This document shows positions 15,861 to 24,888 of a stretch of DNA of 41,199 nt, piece after piece. Each line of letters begins with the position of its first letter. Position 1 is the stretch's first letter. The notes under the pieces were generated by a model. It saw only the letters and a list, made by a program, of their open reading frames with translations. It did no database searches and had not been told where the DNA came from. The DNA comes from JAGZEG01 sp963930185 (GTDB lineage Bacteria > Actinomycetota > Coriobacteriia > Coriobacteriales > UMGS124), in assembly GCA_963930185.1 (NCBI GenBank), contig CAWVLT010000008.1:1-41199 (forward strand). Direction: 5' to 3'. A program made the translations under genes and the position numbers.

Positions 15861-17438
15861 ATGCAAGCCAACGTTACCCGCCGCAATGCCCTCAAGCTCG
15901 GGGCTGCCGCCGCAGCCACCGCGACCGTCGCGATGGCAGGCGCAGCCGTCGCCGACGAGGCCCAGTCCCAGGCCGCAGGCACGGCAGCCGAGCTGCCCGG
16001 CGGCATCCTGCCGGCCGAGCTCGCCGAGACCCCCGTGGTGATCGACCCCATCACCGACTTCGCTGACGAGAAGACCTACGACGTGGTCGTCGTGGGCTGC
16101 GGCACCACCGGCATGCCCGCCGCGCTTGCCGCCATGGACCAGGGCGCCACGGTCGCCGTTCTCCAGAAGGAGGAGGTTCCTCTCGCCCAGGGCATGCTGT
16201 GCGCCCGCGTGGTGAAGGAGGAGAGCACCGAGGTGGGCATCGCCCAGTACGTGCACGAGATGCACAACCTGTACGACCATCGCCCCGACATCGCCCTGCA
16301 GCGCGAGTACGCCGAGCGTTCCGGCGAGGCCGTTGACTGGTACATGGCCAAGCTCGACGGCATAGGCTTCGCCGATTACGAGGAGAGCGACTCCAAGAAC
16401 CACGAGTACGATGACGGCAACTGCCAGGTGCGCGGCTGGCTTTTCGCCGACAGCATGATGGCCCCCACCCAGGCGCTCGCCGAGGCCTATAACGGCCAGG
16501 GGGTCGACATCTACTACAGCACGCCCGGCGTGCAGCTCGTCTCCGAAAATGGCGCCGTGACCGGCGTGGTGGGTCAGGACGCCGACGGCAACTTCATCAA
16601 GTTCAACGCCACCAAGGGCGTCATCCTCGCCACGGGTGACTACCAGAACAACACCGCCCTGGTCGAGCGCTACTGCGTCGACGCCCAGCCGTTCGGCCGC
16701 AAGCAGTCCTTCAAGACCGGCGACGGCCACCTCATGGGCATGGCCGTGGGCGCCGTGATGGAGCCCGGCTGCCACTGCAAGATGATCCACGGCGGCAAGG
16801 GCTGTTTCCGCGAGGAGCCGTTCCTGGCCGTGAACCTCAACGGCGAGCGCTTCATGTACGAGGACATCGAGTACGGCGACCGCAACACCATCCTGCGCAA
16901 CCAACCTGGTCTCAAGATGTACTCGATCTTCGATGACAACTACACCGAGCAGGTCTACGGCTGGGGAAGCGACCCCACGGTGAAGACCGTGGCCAACGGC
17001 ACCCCCGAACAGATCGCGAAGTTCGTGGAGGACGGCGTGCTGCTGAGCTCCGACACCCTCGAGGGCCTCGCCGAGGCAGCCGGCCTGCCTGTCGACACCT
17101 TCGTCGCCACGGTCGAGCGCTACAACGAGCTGTGCGAGCAGGGTGCCGACGTCGACTTTGGCAAGGCGTCCAAGTACATGCAGCCCGTTGCCCAGCCGCC
17201 CTTCTACGCCATGCTGCGCGACTATTCCATCGCCGCCATCCCCGCCGGCCTGGTGATCGACGTCAACGGCCAGTGCAAGGACGCCGAGGGCAACCCGATC
17301 CCCGGCCTGTTCGCCGCCGGCAACTGCTCAGGCCCCTTCTACAGCGACACCGACTACTCGCTGTCGACCATGGGCCTGTCTATCGGCCGCTGCGTGACCT
17401 TTGGCTACCTCACCGGCACCTACGTGGCCTCGCTGTAG
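15861..17438 (+). CDS. Tat-exported FAD reductase
   Basis: 525 residues; ATG 15861 follows AGAGGAAGGA. Tat motif TRRNALKLG and an Ala-rich signal ending AVADEAQ. The FAD site VVVVGCGTTGMP begins near residue 75; the following motif reads VLQKEE, so the usual ribose-binding glutamate appears shifted. GERFMYED is the central motif (Tyr for the usual Asn), followed by SIFDDNYTEQVYG with tyrosine near the catalytic-arginine position. The substrate-site segment reads RDYSIAAIPAGLVID, without the HHTMGG histidines. It ends with GLFAAGNCSG. No FMN or heme domain. First gene of a probable two-flavoprotein unit with 17582-19291, opposite LuxR3. Substrate unknown. Confidence 0.88.
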   Translation: MQANVTRRNALKLGAAAAATATVAMAGAAVADEAQSQAAGTAAELPGGILPAELAETPVVIDPITDFADEKTYDVVVVGCGTTGMPAALAAMDQGATVAVLQKEEVPLAQGMLCARVVKEESTEVGIAQYVHEMHNLYDHRPDIALQREYAERSGEAVDWYMAKLDGIGFADYEESDSKNHEYDDGNCQVRGWLFADSMMAPTQALAEAYNGQGVDIYYSTPGVQLVSENGAVTGVVGQDADGNFIKFNATKGVILATGDYQNNTALVERYCVDAQPFGRKQSFKTGDGHLMGMAVGAVMEPGCHCKMIHGGKGCFREEPFLAVNLNGERFMYEDIEYGDRNTILRNQPGLKMYSIFDDNYTEQVYGWGSDPTVKTVANGTPEQIAKFVEDGVLLSSDTLEGLAEAAGLPVDTFVATVERYNELCEQGADVDFGKASKYMQPVAQPPFYAMLRDYSIAAIPAGLVIDVNGQCKDAEGNPIPGLFAAGNCSGPFYSDTDYSLSTMGLSIGRCVTFGYLTGTYVASL

Positions 17439-17455
17439 CCTCGTTGCATATGCGA

Positions 17456-17490
17456 GGGGGATGTCAGGGGACGTACCCTTGGCATCCCCC
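17456..17490 (+). terminator. Hairpin between two tandem flavoproteins
   Basis: GGGGGATG (17456-17463) pairs with CATCCCCC (17483-17490), and the stem continues inward through a second AGGG/CCCT pairing around an ACGTA loop. There is no T-run. It may terminate partially or stabilise the upstream mRNA. Confidence 0.45.
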
Positions 17491-17581
17491 GTTCGACGGA
17501 ATTGGGGTTCGGAATTTGGGCCCGTTCATATGGTCTGACGAGCGGGGCCTTATGGACGGGTCAGGAGAAAGGGGTTTGGAA

Positions 17582-19291
17582 ATGAACAGGCAAGAGGGTT
17601 CGGGCGCCTGCAGCATGGGCCGTCGGGAGTTCGTGGGGGCCACGGCGGCGCTCGGCGTCGCCGGTGCGCTCTCCGGGGTCGCTCTCGCAGATGAGGCGGG
17701 CGAGAAGGCTACCCCTGCCGATGACTGGCTGGGCGAAGAGCCGCAGATGCCCGAGGAGTTTGCCCAGGAGCTCGAGTGCGACGTCGTGGTCTGCGGGCTT
17801 GGCTACGCGGGTGTCAGCGCCGTGCGCGCTGCTGTTGAGGCCGGCGCGTCGGTCGTGGCGTTCGAGAAGGGGTCGGACTTCGGGCTGGGGAGCCATGACT
17901 GCTGCGCGCTCGGCAGCTCCCTGTTCGAGGAGCGCTTCCCCGAGATCAGCGCGTACTGGGAGCACGGGACCGAGCTGCTCGTCAACGAGATCAGCAAGAA
18001 CTGCCTCTACCGCAATAACGCCGCACTTGCGAAGAAGTGGCTCTCCATCAACGGCGAGAACGTCGACTGGTTCGTGGGCGCCGCCCCTGCGGACAGCGTG
18101 TCCTGTGGAACTTCGGAGAACGGAAACGTCATCGACGAGGAGGCGGATTACACGCTGATCGCCGGCGGCTGGCCGATCCCCTCGGAGTACGATCCCTATG
18201 CCGAGAACATGCCCTGCCTGCCCGGCAGCTTCAAGATGGACGGCGCCAGGGACAAGGCGTTCCTGGCCGCCAACCTTGATCTTGCCTCCGAGGTCGCCGG
18301 CGATGGGCTGCAGGTCATGCGAGACACGAAGATGGTCAGGCTGATCAAGGAGGACGGCCGCGTCACCGGCGTCGTCGCCGTGGACGCCGACGGCAACTAC
18401 ATCAAGGCAACCGCGTTGAAGGGCGTGGTGCTGGCCACGGGCGACTTCATGAACGACAGGCCCATGCTCGAGGAGTTCCTGCCCAACGTCCTCATCGGCG
18501 GCTATGAGCCGAACGGGGACTACAACTACTACACGACGCGCGACCTGGACGGAAACTCGTGCAACACCGGAGACGGCCACCGCGCCGCCGTGTGGGCTGG
18601 CGCCAAGATGCAGGACTATGGCTGCTCGATGTCCCACCTCGTCGCAAGCGGGTGCTCCCCCTTCGGAACGGTGCCGTTTCTGCTGCTCAACGCCAAGGGT
18701 GAGCGCTTCATGAACGAGGACGTCCAGGGCCAGCAGTATGCCGAGCGCGTGCGCCAGCTACCTGGCCAGCGGGCGTACCAGATCTTTGACAGCGCCTGGC
18801 CTGAGCAGATGCCCTACATGCCCTACGGGCACGGCAAGAACCCCAACGCCACCCAGGAGGACATTGATGGCAGGATCGAGCAAGGGTCGACCGTGACGGC
18901 GGACACCCTCGAGGAGCTGTTTGCGCTGATCGACATCGACGCCGAGGCGGCGCTTGCGTCGGTCGAGCGCTACAACGAGCTGTGCGCCGCCGGAAGCGAC
19001 GTTGATTTCGGCAAGACGCCCTCGCGCATGTTCGCGCTGGAGAATCCGCCCTATTACGCGTCGGTCGTCGGCCGTGGCGATGATCTGGTGACCATGTCGG
19101 GCATCGAGAGCGACGAGTGCTGCCATGCTCTCGACGCAAATCATGACGCCGTGCCGGGCCTCTACGTGGCCGGTAACGTGCAGGGTGGTCGCTTCGCCAA
19201 CATCTACCCGGAGGCCGCGCTTGGCATCAGCGTTGCCATGGCGCTTGCCTTTGGCAGGGAGGCAGGCACGAACGCGGCCACGGGCAAGTAG
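17582..19291 (+). CDS. Tat-exported FAD reductase, second in tandem
   Basis: 569 residues from ATG 17582 (AGGAGAAAGGGG upstream). An earlier in-frame ATG (17551) would only lengthen the signal. Tat motif GRREFVGAT, signal ending VALADEAG. FAD motif VVVCGLGYAGVS near residue 67 and VVAFEKGSDFG. Unusual cysteines follow the first strand (SHDCCALGSS). GERFMNED is the central motif, with YQIFDSAWPEQ at the catalytic loop (Trp rather than Arg). The late segment GRGDDLVTMSGIESDECCHA again has a Cys pair and lacks HHTMGG. Related to the preceding gene (shared AlaSerValGluArgTyrAsnGluLeu-type segment) but clearly diverged. Probably co-regulated by LuxR3; possible second step or alternative acceptor. 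Confidence 0.86.
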   Translation: MNRQEGSGACSMGRREFVGATAALGVAGALSGVALADEAGEKATPADDWLGEEPQMPEEFAQELECDVVVCGLGYAGVSAVRAAVEAGASVVAFEKGSDFGLGSHDCCALGSSLFEERFPEISAYWEHGTELLVNEISKNCLYRNNAALAKKWLSINGENVDWFVGAAPADSVSCGTSENGNVIDEEADYTLIAGGWPIPSEYDPYAENMPCLPGSFKMDGARDKAFLAANLDLASEVAGDGLQVMRDTKMVRLIKEDGRVTGVVAVDADGNYIKATALKGVVLATGDFMNDRPMLEEFLPNVLIGGYEPNGDYNYYTTRDLDGNSCNTGDGHRAAVWAGAKMQDYGCSMSHLVASGCSPFGTVPFLLLNAKGERFMNEDVQGQQYAERVRQLPGQRAYQIFDSAWPEQMPYMPYGHGKNPNATQEDIDGRIEQGSTVTADTLEELFALIDIDAEAALASVERYNELCAAGSDVDFGKTPSRMFALENPPYYASVVGRGDDLVTMSGIESDECCHALDANHDAVPGLYVAGNVQGGRFANIYPEAALGISVAMALAFGREAGTNAATGK

Positions 19292-19316
19292 CGAGATGCG
19301 TGGTCTGGCATAGAGG

Positions 19317-19380
19317 TTCGGTCGAACGCGTGTGTCCGACCGATTGCGTGGGCCCTGCCGGGTGGCGGCGGGGCCCGCGT
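19317..19380. terminator. Two hairpins between convergent genes
   Basis: A TCGGTCG/CGACCGA stem is followed by a GGGCCC/GGGCCC stem with flanking GCG pairing (about 19349-19378). They lie between the flavoprotein stop (19291) and the LuxR4 stop (19420). Neither has a clear T-run. Confidence 0.35.
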
Positions 19381-19419
19381 CTGGCATGCGCATGGGTCTC
19401 ATCGATGCTCCTGTGACTG

Positions 19420-20925
19420 CTATGGTATGTGGGGACCGGCTACTGTGGCGGAGCTGTCCTTTGATCCTGCCCTCTCTTCGATTAGATCCAGCAGCTCCTG
19501 GAGGCCATGGATGTCCAGGGAAGCGTAGAGTGACTTGCGATACGAACGGACCGTGTTGGGGGCCAGCCCCAGCATCTTGGCTATGTGGTTGACATCGCGC
19601 CCTGTCGCTAGGTGCAGCATGACTTCTGCTTGCCGTTTCGATAGCCCGTGCGAGCGGGCAATCAAGTTGCAGGTCTCCATGAGGCTCATCTCGGAGACGC
19701 TGCCCCTTGTGGCTAAGGGCTCCTGTTGAGACCGCGCGTCTGCCGGTACGTTCTGTCCGTGTTCGTTGTGTCCCTGGCTGCTCTCGGCTTTACGTCTAAC
19801 TCGTGGCATGACGATGAAAAAGGCAGGGATCATGAGGACATAGAGCAACAAGAGGGCAATGACATAAGGCCCTATGCTGAACGCTTCTTGTTGCACGAGC
19901 TGCTCGATGACGAGGTGAGCGGTGTCCGTCAGGTACATGAATCCGGCAAATAGCCATATAAAGGGAGCGATGAAACGACCCTCTGCTTTGGGCATTCAAG
20001 GCAGGTTATTACCATCAATAGCGATACGAGGAAATAGCATCCGTTTCCTATGAAGAGGATGACCCATCCCGTTTCGTTATTGCATGCGAATAACAGAAAG
20101 ATGATACTCGTGAAGACGGGCAGGAAAATGCAGTACAGCCAGGTGAGCGGTATATCCCGTCGCAAGCCAAACCAAGTGAATCCCAATATGACGAGGCAGA
20201 CGGTATGAGAGAGAGCGATGATCGCCGCGTTGGGCAGTGGCGTTGTGACCGTGCTGCCGAATGCGAAACTGGCTATGGGCGTGATCAGAGTGAGAGCGAC
20301 CCCGCATAAAATCGAAAGGGGCAAGGTAGATGGGAAGGGGGCAGACTCGATTGCCGCATGTCTTGCCTCGTGATCGGGTGCGAGCACCTTGGTGCTGAGG
20401 GCGAGACAGCCAAACCCAACGGGAGCGCAGATGGCGAATACTGCGATCGTCTTTTGAGGTCCACCTGGAAGGGTACTTAGCAGAAACGAAAGGGCAATAT
20501 GGGCCAATGAGCCCCAGATGAGCAGCCATTTTGCATGCGTGATGTCAAATTTGCTAAGCAGTCTGAACCATTGGCAAAACCCGCAAGTCTTCCCCACTGC
20601 CACTAGGACGGAACTGACGTATAGGGCGGATGGGATATTAAGCGTGATGCCGCCCCCGGCGAATGCCAGCGCGATCCCGAATGTGCATGCAGTTGTTAGC
20701 ACCAGACCATACTTCTGTATGTTGCGGGTATGGGACCAGGCCGCTATAGCAAAAAAACGACAATGCAAAGCAAAGGGATTGGATGATGCTAGCTGGAGAT
20801 GCGAGACCGTCTGGCAAGGCGAAGGGAGGGGTGGTCGAGCTTGACGCGGCGAACGTAAGCCAAATCGCATTGCCCACCCAGTACAAGATCGACGTCTTAT
20901 CCAGTGCGTATGCGTGTCGCCTCAC
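19420..20925 (-). pseudogene. LuxR-family membrane regulator with two frame slips (LuxR4)
   Basis: Three frames join into one protein of about 500 residues. It starts at GTG 20925 after GGGAGGAGG (RRHAYALDKTSILYWVGNAI), slips at a run of seven T on the coding strand (20751-20757; six would restore ALSFFAIAAWSHTRNIQKYG), then continues through several hydrophobic segments to LLMVITCLECP. It slips again near 19995-20005 (a missing base; the restored join reads CLECPKAEGRFIAPF) and ends with a LuxR helix-turn-helix (HGLSKRQAEVMLHLATG, then IAKMLGLAPNTVRSYRK). Base composition is visibly more A/T-rich than the neighbours. It is divergent from the flavoprotein at 21211, which is itself frameshifted, so this whole unit may be inactive, or both may reflect assembly errors. 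Confidence 0.72.
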
Positions 20926-21055
20926 GATGGCCTCCTCCCTGTGCTACGACGGTTGCCGATATCGCACGCTATTGTACGCAGTGGACTGAAGATCGCAGAT
21001 CACGAAATGGATGCTTTGCACCAAATGCCAGTCGAGCGCGTCTCTGTGTGCGCTA

Positions 21056-21113
21056 CCCCTTGCGAGGGGGCGTTCGGTCAACGGCGGCACTTCGGTCAAA
21101 CCCCCTGTCAGGG
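21056..21113. promoter_or_regulatory. Direct repeat TTCGGTCAA and flanking palindromes
   Basis: In the LuxR4/flavoprotein divergent space, TTCGGTCAA occurs at 21073-21081 and again at 21091-21099 (18-bp spacing). It is flanked by CCCCT-TGCG-AGGGG (21056-21069) and CCCTGTCAGGG (21103-21113). Candidate LuxR4 operator. Confidence 0.45.
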
Positions 21114-21210
21114 TGTATGTTCACCGCGCGACTCTCACGTATCGTTAGGGGCGTCCCTGATAATGGGATGGACATACTGACCCACTATGCTGCGAAAGGG
21201 GATGCGCATA

Positions 21211-22885
21211 ATGTCTGTGGACCGTCGATCGTTTCTTAGGGGGAGTGTTCTGGCGGCCGGAAGCGTTGCGTCCGCCGGAATGATCGGTACCGCCGCCTTT
21301 GCGGATGAAACTAATGTTCCGTCATGGGGCACTGTCGAGGTTGACGAGGAGGCCGTCGCGGCCGTGGATGCCGAGAAAAGCACGGAGCCTCCCTCGTGGC
21401 TTGGCACACCTCCTGACATCGCCATCGAAGACTGCGTCGAGACAATAGAGACTGACGTTGTCGTTGTTGGGTCTGCCCTCGCGGGCGTCATCTCCGCATA
21501 TTCGGCTATTCAGAACGGCGCTCAGGTCATCATGATCGAGCGTAACGGCGCCCCCCCATATCAGCGGCTCGGGCATCGGGTTCTTTAATTCGGAATATCA
21601 GAAGGCGGGCGGCCAGCCCGAGCACAACGAGCAGATCATCATGAACAAGGTGATCAACGAGGGGAACCTGCGTGTCGATGCCTCGCTGGTTGCCATGTGG
21701 GCGTATCATAGCGGAGAAATTCTGGATGAGCTTGAAGAGAACGTGCTGCAGCCTGCCGGCCTGCCGGGAACTATCAGTATTGGTGAGCCGCTCGACGAGG
21801 AGGAGCTCGACCAGTACGAGTCAGCGTTCCATGTCGACTTCGATGACACTGGCAATGACAGTCTTGAGAAGTTTGACTACATCTTCCACGACTGGATCAG
21901 GGAGCATGGTGGCACCATCGCCTTCAATACGTGTGCACGTGTGCTGACTCAGGACGAGGACGGTACGGTCACCGGCCTGATTGCGACCAACGAGAACGGC
22001 GAGTACGTGTACTACAAAGCCAACAAGGCTGTCATCATGTGCGCTGGATCCTATGGCGCCAACGAGGAGATGGTGGACGCCCTCTGCTATCCCTCGATGG
22101 CCCAGTTCATCAAGAAGTATAGCGGGTACAACGCAAAGGCGTCCGAGACAGCCCCGGTCACGACTGACGAACGGATGGATGACGGCACTGGCCATAAGAT
22201 GATGTGCTGGGCGGGTGCCATTATGGAGGAGATTGACCCGTCGTATCAGGCTTGGTCGAATGACGGCTACTGGATTGCGGCGCCGCTTGCCGTCAACAAC
22301 AAGGGCGAGCGTTTCTTCAACGAGGCGATCTCGTCTCTGTCCTCGAGCTTTGCGATCTTTGAGCTTCCTGATGGCGTGAACTATGTGTGGCAGATCATGG
22401 GGTCGGATGACTTCGACTTCCCGCCGCTGCTTCCCATGCCCGGCGCGAACCGCGAGATGATGGAGGCCATGGCGGCTGGTTCGGAGATGTACGAGGCCGA
22501 CACCATCGAAGAACTTGCGGAGCTGATCGGTGTTCCTGCCGATGCGCTCGTTGCAACGGTGGAGCGCTACAACGAGCTGTGTGAGCTCGGTAGGGACGAG
22601 GACTTTGGTAAGGGCGCCAACCACCTGCATCCGATTGACACGCCGCCATACAAGGCATACAAGGAGGCTTACTACTTCTTCGGCATGAGCTCGGGCGTCA
22701 AGGTGAACAAGAACCTGCAGATCGTTGATGCGAACTGGGACCCGATTCCCCATTTGTATGCAGCCGGCAACTGCGTTGGTTGGCGCATTGGCTCTGGCTA
22801 TCAAAACGTAGTCCCCGGTCTGTGCAATGCCTATGCCGCCGTGCATGGATACTTTGCCGGCAAGAACGCCGCGGCCGAAGCGTAG
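21211..22885 (+). pseudogene. Tat-exported FAD reductase, frameshifted at a C7 run
   Basis: ATG 21211 (AAAGGGG upstream) opens with a textbook Tat signal (DRRSFLRGS...FADE). The FAD motif VVVVGSALAGVISAYS replaces the usual GxGxxG with GSALAG. At seven C (21551-21557) the frame is lost and stops at 21588. With six C it continues as NGAPHISGSGIGFFNSEYQK into the long frame that ends at 22885, giving about 557 residues. The rest has GERFFNEA, QIMGSDDFDFP, YYFFGMSSGVKVNKN and YAAGNCVGWRIGSGYQN, all family blocks in order. Nothing else is damaged, so the slip is recent, a sequencing error, or a switchable tract. Paired with the divergent LuxR4 pseudogene. Confidence 0.8.
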
Positions 22886-22944
22886 AGACGAACATCGGCA
22901 GGCTACTAGGGGTTGGCATGCGGGTCATTTTCATGGCTTTGTAG

Positions 22945-22994
22945 GCTCGGGGTGCGGACGCGATCGGATCCGCACCCCGAGCTTTTGCTTTTTT
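22945..22994. terminator. Terminator between convergent genes
   Basis: A perfect 14-bp stem: GCTCGGGGTGCGGA (22945-22958) with TCCGCACCCCGAGC (22969-22982). TTTTGCTTTTTT follows on the plus strand, and the T-run overlaps the LuxR5 stop codon. Confidence 0.92.
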
Positions 22995-24471
22995 ACGAAC
23001 GCCCCCTTCTGGCCGAGGCCCCGCGTCGCATTGCGTACTCGTAGAGGTCGATGAGCTCCTGCTTCGATCTGATTCCCAGTTTGCGGTATAGGTTTCGGAG
23101 GTGGAACTTGACCGTGTTCTCGGAGATGAAGAGGGTCTCGGCTATGTAGCTCTTGCTCCTGCCGCCGCAGACGTATTGGGCGATCTGTATCTCGCGAGCC
23201 GTGAGCCCGTACTGCTTGGCAAGCGACGAACAGAACGACTCAAGCCCACCCTCTCCCCTCTCGCCCCGAAGCTGGTAGGGGCGCACGTCGGCCAAGGGCG
23301 GGCGCAGACCTGCTGGGAGCTCGTAGAAGGCGAACGCCATGATACCGAAGAGCAGTAAAAGGATGAGGGCAAGGGCGAGGGAGACGTACCCTCCGTCCGC
23401 AAAACTGACGCGCGCAAATGCCTGCTCGCTGACGAAGCAGAAGGGTAGGCGCGAGATCCCACAGAAGGCCCATCCTAGCCCAAAGAACACGACGGGCGAC
23501 TCGTCGGAGTGAAAGGAGATGTCTGCCATGAGGAGAAAGAGGTAGAAGCGAGTGAGCTCGCGGATGCCCCACAGCAGTCCAAACGCGGCGGACTGGGCGA
23601 TCCCTCCCGTCACCGCGTAGGCGAACGACCCGAGCGCGGTGACTACGAGCAGGGCTTTGACATTCTGATAGAAGTCGATTGTCCTGCCCAGGACAAAGAC
23701 CCATGCGACCAGAAACAAAAGCACGCAGAAGGCGATCGCGTCACTGAGGGAGCTCGATCTCGCTTGCAGGGTAAGCATGTCGAGTAGCCTGAGCACGACG
23801 CTGAACAGCAGAACGAACAAGGCAACCCCATGGAGGCTCTTCAGGGCCGTGCGATTGTAGACGCGAGTGCCGCTGTCGTGTGCTGCGTTGCGGCATGCCT
23901 GCAGGCCTGCGAGCGACAAAGCCGGACATGTCAGCAATGCCCCTGTGAGGGCGGCGCTTCCAAGCAGCGCGTCGCCCCACCCGACGATAACCTTGCACAC
24001 GAAGACGACGCACGTGTTCGCCACCATGACTCTGACAAGGCTCCTGGTTCCCATCTGGCTGAGAAGCGTTCCCCATCGCATGAGGGCCCATGCCGCCGCG
24101 ATGCACCCGACGAACAGGGCGAAATACTCGACGCTGCGCGGCCATCCCGCGTGCCATGTGGCGTCGGCGCTGCACGAGATCATGAGGACGGTGGACAGCA
24201 CGTCACCCACGCCTATGACGTGCCTAGGAAGTCTGCAGGAGCGCCTGCGTAGGGAGATGATCGCGCAAGTGGCGCAGGCCAGGCCGACGAACACCCAGGA
24301 GAGGTCCTCGCTCGAGGGCACCTCATGGGATGTAGGCGACTGCCACTGGGACCCGATCGAGCCGACCCAGAGCAACATCGCGGCAAAGCCGAGGTACCCG
24401 ACATTCAAGCGAAAGATCGTGCCACGCTGGGAGCTGTTCGGTGTCTCGGTTTCTTCTTGGTGTGTGCTCAC
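22993..24471 (-). CDS. Membrane-anchored LuxR-family regulator (LuxR5)
   Basis: 492 residues from a GTG start at 24471 preceded by GAGAGGAG. Unlike LuxR1-3, this gene has a normal leader. The membrane part runs from LNVGYLGFAAMLLWVGS to about residue 395 (AFCVLLFLVAWVFVLG, LALALILLLLFGIMAFAFY). The C-terminal helix-turn-helix is YGLTAREIQIAQYVCGG followed by IAETLFISENTVKFHLRN. It is divergent from the flavoprotein at 24889-26463 across 417 bp, and is its probable regulator. The membrane half shows only general similarity to the other LuxR proteins here, as expected if each senses a different compound. Confidence 0.88.
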   Translation of the reverse strand: MSTHQEETETPNSSQRGTIFRLNVGYLGFAAMLLWVGSIGSQWQSPTSHEVPSSEDLSWVFVGLACATCAIISLRRRSCRLPRHVIGVGDVLSTVLMISCSADATWHAGWPRSVEYFALFVGCIAAAWALMRWGTLLSQMGTRSLVRVMVANTCVVFVCKVIVGWGDALLGSAALTGALLTCPALSLAGLQACRNAAHDSGTRVYNRTALKSLHGVALFVLLFSVVLRLLDMLTLQARSSSLSDAIAFCVLLFLVAWVFVLGRTIDFYQNVKALLVVTALGSFAYAVTGGIAQSAAFGLLWGIRELTRFYLFLLMADISFHSDESPVVFFGLGWAFCGISRLPFCFVSEQAFARVSFADGGYVSLALALILLLLFGIMAFAFYELPAGLRPPLADVRPYQLRGERGEGGLESFCSSLAKQYGLTAREIQIAQYVCGGRSKSYIAETLFISENTVKFHLRNLYRKLGIRSKQELIDLYEYAMRRGASARRGRS

Positions 24472-24888
24472 CCGGCTGGCTCCTCTCGGTTACTGATGAA
24501 GTGCCCGGGCTCGCCCGTCGCGGTGCGCCCTCCGGCCGGACCTCGGCGCTCGACCGTTCGAGCCATGGCCATGCGTTCTCAAACTACACCATTTTACGGG
24601 GGAGGGGCTTGACGTTGCGGGTGACTTATCGGGTATCCCCGCCCCTTTGGGGTGGGTGCCCAACAAACGCCTATCTGCCAAGGCGGGGGATGCTGCCCTG
24701 GCACATCCTGTCGAGGAGGTTCGCCGCTCGATAGACTCGTGGGCAGACGGCGATGCATCGCGATCACGTCGTGGCTATGGGTGCGTGTGGCGCGCGTGAG
24801 TGCTGCGCTGGCGTCGGGCATGACCGGCGCGGGGCGGGCGCATCTCCTGATATTGGCGAAACGGATGAAGGAAAGGGTGGTAGACGAT
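24472..24888. other. Divergent intergenic region LuxR5/flavoprotein
   Basis: 417 bp without a supported gene. It contains an A/T-rich patch (ACTACACCATTTTACG near 24583-24598), a TTGACG at 24609-24614 that could be a -35 box for the flavoprotein, and a CCCC/GGGG hairpin around 24637-24656. No clear -10 match. Confidence 0.4.
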
